Shown here: positions 43,501-44,134 of the stretch, in pieces
How positions within the stretch are numbered: the first letter of the stretch is position 1
Layout of the letters: every line of letters starts with the position of its first letter
Assembly (NCBI GenBank): GCA_003344405.1
Contig: NOWV01000342.1
Location: forward strand, 1 to 44,134
Source: Trichoplax sp. H2
Lineage: Eukaryota > Placozoa > Uniplacotomia > Trichoplacea
Reading direction: 5' to 3'
DNA length: 44,134 nt
Made by a program: the position numbers and the translations under genes
The notes under the pieces: generated by a model
Databases searched by the model: none
Told to the model about the DNA's origin: nothing
The model's input: only the letters and a program-made list of their open reading frames with translations

Positions 43501-44134
43501 TGAAGTTTAAAATTGCACTATACGTAGATGATAAGGTTTCGTAACTATTACTGCAAGTAATAATCAAAATCAGTAATCAGCTAAGCATTTTCTATATGAA
43601 CGAAATATCTTAGATAAATTACACTTTACATTACTGTTACAGTGTTAAATACTGTATTACAGTAGAAATAACTATGTTAGGATAATTCTGTTAGACTATC
43701 CTTATTTAGTTAACTTCTAATTTGGATATACTGTATTTTAATATAGCACTGACTTTTTATGACAGTGACACTTATACACATACTGAAATTAATAGTTATA
43801 ATAGGGAATGCAAATCATCTGCTTACAGTTCGAATCATTGTGATTGCAATTTACTTATGGTAGACTGTAAATTATCATGGAAATGTTCCGTGATAGGACA
43901 TATCGTAATCTGACTATTCTGTATTAGTCATTACATGTCTATGTTCGTAAATACTGTTGTCTGCATTAAGGGAGCAGTAGCTAAAATTAATATCTAATTC
44001 AGTAAATGATTCTACTGTTAATTGTATTAACTATGACTCATGAACTATTGAGGAATAGTATATAAATGCAGTATATCGTGAAATAAAGAGAATTCTCCAA
44101 CTTAGTGTTTAACGTAAAATACGAGGCGTTTAAG
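13448..44134 (+). CDS. LGR-type GPCR gene 2 (3' partial) with giant LRR ectodomain
   Basis: Second paralogue, incomplete at the right edge. The order is a signal-peptide exon (13448-13508), a linker exon (16794-16917), about 36 LRR exons between 17972 and 40242, a cysteine-bearing cap exon (40354-40473), then five exons of a second LRR block to 43014. The last LRR exon and the 7TM exon expected from gene 1 are beyond 44134. Exons are mostly 72 nt and every LRR join is phase 2, so whole repeats can be skipped or gained without frameshift. More than 40 LRRs is far above the roughly 9-17 known for vertebrate LGRs. Several extra exons are relics. Introns carry many solo LTRs. That the product ends in a 7TM domain is inferred from gene 1. 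Confidence 0.82.
14256..14476 (+). repeat. Two-copy tandem duplication, period about 126 bp
   Basis: TAAACGGCGTGATGCCG at 14256 recurs as TAAACGGCATGATGCTG at 14382. Similarity continues through the CTTGA-TT-GG and TTATGTTTAATT/TTATATTTAATT blocks. Diverged, so not recent. Confidence 0.65.
15390..15620 (+). mobile_element. LTR-like segment, family E copy 1
   Basis: TATAAAAG at 15530-15537 is followed by AATTCAGTTCTCAATCTTTA. The same AATTCAGTTCTCAATTCTTA occurs near 41461-41481. Edges not determined. Confidence 0.35.
15686..16534 (+). mobile_element. Family D LTR copy, inverted and enlarged
   Basis: Its ends match, inverted, the ends of 40720-41214 (GTAGACTATTAGCC on the left, GTGCAGTTTATCTTTGCA on the right). 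The minus-strand frame at 16242-16427 parallels the repeat-derived frame of copy 1. The middle, about 15760-16100, looks like extra inserted sequence. Confidence 0.5.
16794..16917 (+). CDS. Gene 2 exon 2: N-terminal linker
   Basis: Acceptor AATTATTAG, entry phase 1, donor GTAAGT, exit phase 2, which adapts exon 1 to the phase-2 LRR series. Reads KAAESTEKPKRIHVGGINW, then a segment with a single Cys (ENLCNG). No full LRRNT cysteine cluster and no LDLa module. Confidence 0.65.
16918..17971 (+). other. Gene 2 intron 2, nothing recognised
   Basis: AT-rich intron of about 1 kb. No exon in the expected phase or repeat copy seen. Confidence 0.5.
17972..18028 (+). CDS. Gene 2 tentative first LRR exon (57 nt)
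   Basis: Acceptor ATCTTCAG, donor GTATGT, phase 2 in and out. Reads KLRYKTLKRIINCGSIYR. Shorter than the others and only weakly LRR-like, but it fits frame and phase. Confidence 0.45.
18227..18298 (+). CDS. Gene 2 LRR exon (72 nt)
   Basis: Acceptor AAAATAG, donor GTAAGA. Reads IIQDAMLTDIEPMAFEMCKN then LTFL. Confidence 0.78.
18834..18905 (+). CDS. Gene 2 LRR exon (72 nt)
   Basis: Acceptor ATCATTAAG (weak tract), donor GTAAGT. Reads LQFENNNVKSEFINLLGY then SIKSL. An LTR starts 24 bp after its donor. Confidence 0.72.
18930..19554 (+). mobile_element. Solo LTR, family B copy 2
   Basis: Inverted relative to 2901-3533. Ends TGAGACAG...GTTACA, flanks CTTTT/GTTTT (5 bp, one mismatch). TATATAAA box at 19349-19356 and AATAAAG shortly after. 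Inserted in the intron just 24 bp past a donor site. Confidence 0.78.
19834..19908 (+). CDS. Gene 2 LRR exon (75 nt)
   Basis: Acceptor TTATATAG, donor GTAATA. Reads LIFVRNKLPSNNLSKAFGYL then SSLQHL. Confidence 0.75.
20505..20576 (+). CDS. Gene 2 LRR exon (72 nt)
   Basis: Acceptor GGTTATAG, donor GTAGGT. Reads LNLNHNRIRSLLYQTFIGL then SSLKVL, near-perfect consensus. Confidence 0.87.
20661..20732 (+). CDS. Gene 2 LRR exon (72 nt)
   Basis: Acceptor AATTATAG, donor GTAAGA. Reads LNMTGNRIKYIFKNAFLPL then QNLNVL. The preceding intron is only 84 bp. Confidence 0.87.
20733..21908 (+). other. Gene 2 intron with an LTR remnant
   Basis: About 1.2 kb. A segment at about 21505-21690 (TTGTATTAGTTACTGAGATATC..., ending TTTGTTACAAATTG) resembles family B. 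Otherwise nothing is supported. Confidence 0.4.
21909..21980 (+). CDS. Gene 2 LRR exon (72 nt)
   Basis: Acceptor ACTTATAG, donor GTTAGT. Reads LNLESNEIVSISREIFAGL then PMLTYL. Confidence 0.85.
22394..22465 (+). CDS. Gene 2 LRR exon (72 nt)
   Basis: Acceptor ATTTATAG, donor GTAAGT. Reads LNIGSNNINSISSIAFATDF then NLKTL. Confidence 0.87.
22670..22741 (+). CDS. Gene 2 LRR exon (72 nt)
   Basis: Acceptor ATATTCCAG, donor GTAAGA. Reads LVMSYNNFTSISFGLLENL then ATMTDL. Confidence 0.85.
22900..22971 (+). CDS. Gene 2 LRR exon (72 nt)
   Basis: Acceptor CATTTTTAG, donor GTAAAT. Reads LNYDSNNLDSIYPEDLSYL then RSVQK; the split codon gives Ile with the next exon. Confidence 0.84.
23174..23245 (+). CDS. 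Gene 2 LRR exon (72 nt)
   Basis: Acceptor TTAAATTAG, donor GTAAGT. Reads LSLAENRLALLFHNTFHDL then NNLEE. A second AG at 23180-23181 would break the phase. Confidence 0.83.
23449..23468 (+). repeat. (TA)n microsatellite
   Basis: About ten TA units, ending only about 10 bp before the acceptor-side base of the exon at 23478, so it occupies the usual polypyrimidine-tract position. Confidence 0.85.
23478..23549 (+). CDS. Gene 2 LRR exon (72 nt)
   Basis: Acceptor AATATTAG, donor GTAAGC. Reads LYLQNNEIEVIEDGAFHNL then QKLSIL, textbook LRR. Confidence 0.9.
23550..25394 (+). other. Large gene 2 intron, nothing supported
   Basis: About 1.8 kb AT-rich sequence. Only a 36-nt LRR-like snippet ending at 24389 (RLLKYELLPSL) with AG and GT edges was seen; it is too short to call. 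Confidence 0.45.
25395..25463 (+). CDS. Gene 2 LRR exon (69 nt)
   Basis: Acceptor CATATTAG, donor GTAAGT. Reads LKLSRNIITEISLPFWSL then PNLRKL. Confidence 0.85.
26200..26277 (+). CDS. Gene 2 LRR exon (78 nt)
   Basis: Acceptor TTTCGGCAG, donor GTAAGA. Reads LFLDQNAIIYSDIVNGTF then QNLTGLELL. Confidence 0.85.
26880..26946 (+). pseudogene. Possible relic LRR exon
   Basis: After acceptor TTCTTACAG the phase-2 frame gives LYLTTITVLL, then meets stops. A shift into another frame continues NITSLFRLILAL. No GT donor follows. Could be a frameshifted relic or chance. Confidence 0.3.
26950..27386 (+). other. Unassigned, repeat-like sequence left of LTR-C
   Basis: Contains TTTATAAAAG near 27155-27164 and an open frame from 27299 that runs into the LTR at 27387. 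GC-richer than its surroundings. Possibly older element sequence into which LTR-C inserted; no second full copy seen. Confidence 0.3.
27387..28014 (-). mobile_element. Solo LTR, family C copy 1
   Basis: Plus-strand ends TGTCACAAAC...CCGTAACA with perfect 5-bp target duplication AACAT (27382-27386, 28015-28019). The minus strand carries TATAAAAGGA (27607-27616), a TCAGTTCC initiator about 23 nt later and AATAAA (complement at 27534-27539). Contains a 22-bp tandem array absent from copy 2. Confidence 0.85.
27683..27807 (+). repeat. 22-bp tandem repeat inside LTR-C
   Basis: Nearly six units of CGCGATAATCGCACGATAAATG, alternating with a CATGATAATC-type variant, so the real unit may be an 11-bp half or a 44-bp dimer. 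Unusually CpG-rich for this window. Confidence 0.85.
28473..28544 (+). CDS. Gene 2 LRR exon (72 nt)
   Basis: Acceptor CTTTGCAG, donor GTAAGT. Reads LDLRGNYISTLGNRSFQGL then GNLKYL. Confidence 0.88.
28763..28834 (+). CDS. Gene 2 LRR exon (72 nt)
   Basis: Acceptor ATTGGAAG (poor tract), donor GTAAGG. Reads LRLADNIIMTIEPGTFQDL then SSLVFL. Confidence 0.82.
29068..29139 (+). CDS. Gene 2 LRR exon (72 nt)
   Basis: Acceptor TTTTGTAG, donor GTTAGT. Reads LGLKQNFIAEVTDQSITGL then SNLQHL. Confidence 0.85.
29414..29485 (+). pseudogene. Relic LRR exon with in-frame stop
   Basis: The 3' half resembles the exon at 25395-25463 at DNA level (GCGGTTTTGG.CTCTT versus CCGTTTTGGTCTTT) and ends at GTAGAC. TAG at 29463-29465 interrupts LNLIIVITVSGFGS and LNLSQFL, and no AG sits at the expected start. 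A continuous frame extends left to an AG at 29362. Reads as a decayed repeat. Confidence 0.55.
29540..29611 (+). CDS. Gene 2 LRR exon (72 nt)
   Basis: Acceptor ATGATTTAG, donor GTATGT. Reads LDLASNSVSYVALTSYNGP then AKLQTL. Confidence 0.82.
29894..29965 (+). CDS. Gene 2 LRR exon (72 nt)
   Basis: Acceptor TTAATTCAG, donor GTAAGC. Reads LNLRSMNLYSLENLNVDTL then SQVKE; the split codon gives Ile. Confidence 0.82.
30078..30149 (+). CDS. Gene 2 LRR exon (72 nt)
   Basis: Acceptor GTTTATTCAG, donor GTATGC. Reads LDLYRNKIRRLEWSSTFEYI then DIEKL. A later AG at 30088-30089 would drop the first residues. Confidence 0.83.
30296..31242 (-). mobile_element. Solo LTR, family C copy 2, split by LTR-A
   Basis: About 629 bp after removing the nested element, against 628 bp for copy 1. 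Flanks GTGGT/GCTGT match at three of five bases. Lacks the 22-bp array; that position holds a different AT-rich stretch. Minus-strand TATA and initiator retained. Confidence 0.78.
30408..30720 (-). mobile_element. Family A LTR copy 3, nested and internally deleted
   Basis: Starts TGTCACAAACCAG, ends CCGTGAAGA. Perfect 5-bp duplication CGGTC (30403-30407, 30721-30725); the uninterrupted site is visible in copy 1 of LTR-C near 27491. About 130 bp including the TATA box are missing compared with 34632-35076. Confidence 0.82.
31312..31377 (+). CDS. Gene 2 LRR exon (66 nt)
   Basis: Acceptor CATTAAAAG, donor GTGAGT. Reads LNLEFNGLIEIKSINRIS then SLQFL. Starts 70 bp after LTR-C ends. Confidence 0.76.
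31530..31601 (+). CDS. Gene 2 LRR exon (72 nt)
   Basis: Acceptor TAATTAG, donor GTAAGT. Reads LNLSYNQIRSFSAVSLTNL then TSLSVL. Confidence 0.88.
31738..31818 (+). CDS. Gene 2 LRR exon (81 nt)
   Basis: Acceptor AAAACAAG, donor GTAAGT. Reads LSLRHNLIKKVMKTDVKNT then LNKIKKL. Confidence 0.78.
31960..32335 (+). repeat. Interspersed repeat R1, copy 1
   Basis: About 375 bp highly similar to 36055-36430. The minus-strand frame (32060-32263) is also similar between copies, but no protein family is recognised. Unknown element, lying in a gene 2 intron. Confidence 0.75.
32818..32889 (+). CDS. Gene 2 LRR exon (72 nt)
   Basis: Acceptor CAATTTTAG, donor GTAAGA. Reads LDISSNRLHQIEDGSFINA then KNLKTL. Confidence 0.88.
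33045..33110 (+). CDS. Gene 2 LRR exon (66 nt)
   Basis: Acceptor TTTCTATAG, donor GTAAGT. Reads LYINDNDIRNIAFTKDIW then SLENL. Confidence 0.84.
33282..33356 (+). CDS. Gene 2 divergent LRR exon (75 nt)
   Basis: Acceptor CACTTTTAG, donor GTAAGA, phase 2. Reads LFTSTSDFGSALVYATSVLI then IRRNC; the split codon gives Thr instead of Leu or Ile, so this repeat is atypical. Confidence 0.6.
33415..33486 (+). CDS. Gene 2 LRR exon (72 nt)
   Basis: Acceptor TCATTTAG, donor GTAAGT. Reads YASSNKLEELSGVVFSSL then VHLKVL. Confidence 0.84.
33703..33762 (+). pseudogene. Relic LRR exon
   Basis: One frame gives RVDARSLANLINVL, an LRR second half, preceded by a TAA stop and a one-base phase error from the AG at 33698-33699. 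The expected GT donor after the last Leu is replaced by AAATGG. Confidence 0.45.
33934..34005 (+). CDS. Gene 2 LRR exon (72 nt)
   Basis: Acceptor TTGCAATAG, donor GTAAGA. Reads LDLSTNNFKTIDSEALTSL then KSLEEL. Aligns with gene 1 exon 598-669. Confidence 0.88.
34136..35094 (-). mobile_element. Family D LTR copy 2, interrupted by LTR-A
   Basis: Related to 40720-41214; about 510 bp without the nested LTR. Minus-strand TATATAAGC box near 34236-34243. Its right end lies about 17 bp before the LRR exon-like unit at 35111. Outer ends approximate. Confidence 0.6.
34632..35076 (-). mobile_element. Solo LTR, family A copy 2 (full length)
   Basis: TGTCACAAACC...CCGTGACA, perfect 5-bp duplication TCCTA (34627-34631, 35077-35081). 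Minus-strand TATATAAG box (complement at 34803-34810). Inserted inside LTR-D copy 2; the uninterrupted sequence appears at 41190-41210. Confidence 0.87.
35111..35182 (+). pseudogene. 72-nt LRR unit with acceptor AC, next to an LTR
   Basis: Reads KLNDNQVIKFINLIANGK then TTTTVL, exactly 72 nt, donor GTATAG. The dinucleotide before its first base is AC, not AG. If included, the split codon with 34005 becomes TTT (Phe); skipping it and joining 35592 gives TTA (Leu), as at other joins. Probably inactivated when LTR-D landed upstream. Confidence 0.6.
35592..35663 (+). CDS. Gene 2 LRR exon (72 nt)
   Basis: Acceptor CCTAATCAG, donor GTAAGT. Reads LYLEDIGLKSLSRINFAEL then NLLKKL. Aligns with gene 1 unit 821-892. 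Confidence 0.87.
35968..36036 (+). pseudogene. Relic LRR exon, donor lost
   Basis: Acceptor TTGTTTTAG is good and the phase-2 frame gives LYYFDIIAAAAYIAKSFKAI, but after 36036 comes CGTATT rather than GT, and TAA follows in frame. Gene 1 has no counterpart here. R1 copy 2 begins about 20 bp later. Confidence 0.45.
36055..36430 (+). repeat. Interspersed repeat R1, copy 2
   Basis: Second copy of 31960-32335, differing at scattered positions. Its right edge abuts a 5'-truncated LTR-B, suggesting an insertion or recombination junction near 36435. Confidence 0.75.
36439..36940 (-). mobile_element. Family B LTR copy 3, truncated
   Basis: Same orientation as 2901-3533 and ending CACTGTCACA, but the TGTCACAAAAC end is missing and sequence starts within the element at GATAACGCAATGTACG. 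Confidence 0.72.
36941..37539 (+). other. Gene 2 intron stretch, nothing supported
   Basis: AT-rich, no exon in phase and no repeat copy recognised. Confidence 0.5.
37540..37611 (+). CDS. Gene 2 LRR exon (72 nt)
   Basis: Acceptor ATAATAG, donor GTAAGT. Reads LILGNNDIEAIFQHQFSGL then NDLQVL. Aligns with gene 1 exon 988-1059. Confidence 0.88.
37765..37836 (+). CDS. Gene 2 LRR exon (72 nt)
   Basis: Acceptor GTTTGTAG, donor GTAAGT. Reads LDLSKNLIIKVPDDTLQNM then ISLQTL. Aligns with 1190-1261. Confidence 0.88.
37979..38050 (+). CDS. Gene 2 LRR exon (72 nt)
   Basis: Acceptor TTTTTTCAG, donor GTAGGT. Reads LYLNENKLSEFDAHIICSN then DIYHL. Aligns with 1515-1586. Confidence 0.87.
38051..39399 (+). 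other. Gene 2 intron, nothing supported
   Basis: About 1.35 kb AT-rich intron. No LRR exon or known repeat copy was found. Confidence 0.5.
39400..39474 (+). CDS. Gene 2 LRR exon (75 nt)
   Basis: Acceptor CAATTCAG, donor GTAAGT. Reads LSLQSNQIRKVIDRRCLGGY then TNLRKL. Aligns with 1724-1798. Confidence 0.87.
39648..39728 (+). CDS. Gene 2 LRR exon (81 nt)
   Basis: Acceptor TTCGAATAG, donor GTAAGG. Reads LNMNNNLLDDTFDQSLKSA then FQYLDDL. Aligns with 2209-2289. Confidence 0.85.
40168..40242 (+). CDS. Gene 2 LRR exon (75 nt), last of block 1
   Basis: Acceptor TTGTTTAG, donor GTAAGA. Reads LNLGRNKITHFPKHLISIS then NLRTL. Aligns with 2396-2470. Confidence 0.87.
40354..40473 (+). CDS. Gene 2 LRR cap exon with cysteines (120 nt)
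   Basis: Acceptor ATGTTGTAG, donor GTAAGT. Begins LNIGYNKIASRIVVKIL and ends with DKLCGETSSIGCRPYS. The two cysteines are spaced like an LRR C-terminal cap. Aligns with 2638-2757. Confidence 0.83.
40720..41214 (-). mobile_element. Family D LTR copy 3
   Basis: TGAATCTTATACAAAG...GTTACA with a TTAC repeat at both flanks (40716-40719, 41215-41218). Uninterrupted, so it shows the empty site of the LTR-A insertion in copy 2. Confidence 0.65.
41220..41490 (+). mobile_element. LTR-like segment, family E copy 2
   Basis: Shares AATTCAGTTCTCAATTCTTA with 15390-15620, immediately right of LTR-D copy 3. Limits unclear. Confidence 0.3.
41793..41867 (+). CDS. Gene 2 LRR exon (75 nt), first of block 2
   Basis: Acceptor CTTTTGTAG, donor GTAAAT. 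Reads DISGSNLKILSRGSFAHIQ then NLVAL. Aligns with 3680-3754. Confidence 0.86.
42047..42124 (+). CDS. Gene 2 LRR exon (78 nt)
   Basis: Acceptor GCGCTCTAG, donor GTAAGT. Reads LYLNDNNLTRIDVYDLFNV then KLQEL. Aligns with 3905-3982. Confidence 0.87.
42283..42354 (+). CDS. Gene 2 LRR exon (72 nt)
   Basis: Acceptor ATGCTGCAG, donor GTAAGT. Reads LHLANNELTTISTKRKYKL then QALIVL. Aligns with 4110-4181. Confidence 0.86.
42531..42611 (+). CDS. Gene 2 LRR exon (81 nt)
   Basis: Acceptor AATTTCCTAG, donor GTAAGT. Reads LNLRGNKITTVCGNRTTL then TPNVEVL. Aligns with 4503-4583. Confidence 0.87.
42943..43014 (+). CDS. Gene 2 LRR exon (72 nt)
   Basis: Acceptor GATATTGCAG, donor GTAAGT. Reads LQLDNNFIRNLEKGCLYNF then LKLKVL. 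Aligns with 5086-5157. The next expected exon (partner of 5392-5463) is not found before the window ends. Confidence 0.87.
43635..44134 (+). mobile_element. Family B LTR copy 4, cut by window end
   Basis: Begins TGTTACAGTGTTAAATAC and follows copy 2 (18930-19554) almost base for base, with the TATATAAATGC box near 44060. The + strand frame 43722-43913 is the same repeat-derived frame seen inverted at 3255-3446. Lies in the intron before the last LRR exon of gene 2. Confidence 0.8.

Overview
This is an AT-rich animal nuclear window with split genes, large introns and many short LTR-type repeats. It carries parts of two tandem paralogous genes on the + strand. Both encode leucine-rich-repeat G-protein-coupled receptors (LGR family; relatives are glycoprotein-hormone, relaxin and LGR4/5-type receptors). 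The TATA plus initiator layout of the repeats looks invertebrate, but I cannot name the species.

Gene 1 (enters from the left edge, ends at 7316): nine exons of a first LRR block and its cysteine-bearing cap exon (598-2757), six exons of a second LRR block (3680-5463), and one large exon (6173-7316) carrying a short Cys-Cys hinge, the whole seven-helix domain and the cytoplasmic tail. Its start lies outside the window.

7.3-13.4 kb is intergenic and repeat-filled.

Gene 2 (starts at 13448, runs off the right edge): a signal-peptide exon, an N-terminal linker exon, about 36 LRR exons (17972-40242), a 120-nt cap exon (40354-40473), then five exons of a second LRR block (41793-43014). Its last LRR exon and 7TM exon are not in the window. 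Nearly every LRR is one exon of 72 nt (some 57-81), always entered and left in phase 2, with the intron splitting a conserved Leu codon. The last 14 shared exons of the two genes match one-for-one in length (72,72,72,72,72,75,81,75,120,75,78,72,81,72), which proves tandem duplication. Some repeats are decaying: two 72-nt exons have lost their acceptor AG, and there are several relics with stops or lost splice sites.

The other main content is solo LTRs of at least four families (A about 440 bp, B about 630 bp, C about 628 bp, D about 500 bp). They have TG...CA ends, and several have perfect 5-bp target duplications. Some are nested. I saw no retrotransposon internal genes. Most single-frame open stretches outside the 7TM exon are repeat translations or chance.

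The likely biology: secreted-side LRR arrays of unusual size (over 40 repeats in gene 2) bind an unknown extracellular ligand and couple it through a rhodopsin-class 7TM domain. All exon calls were made by eye from LRR pattern, splice sites and phase; transcript evidence was not available.
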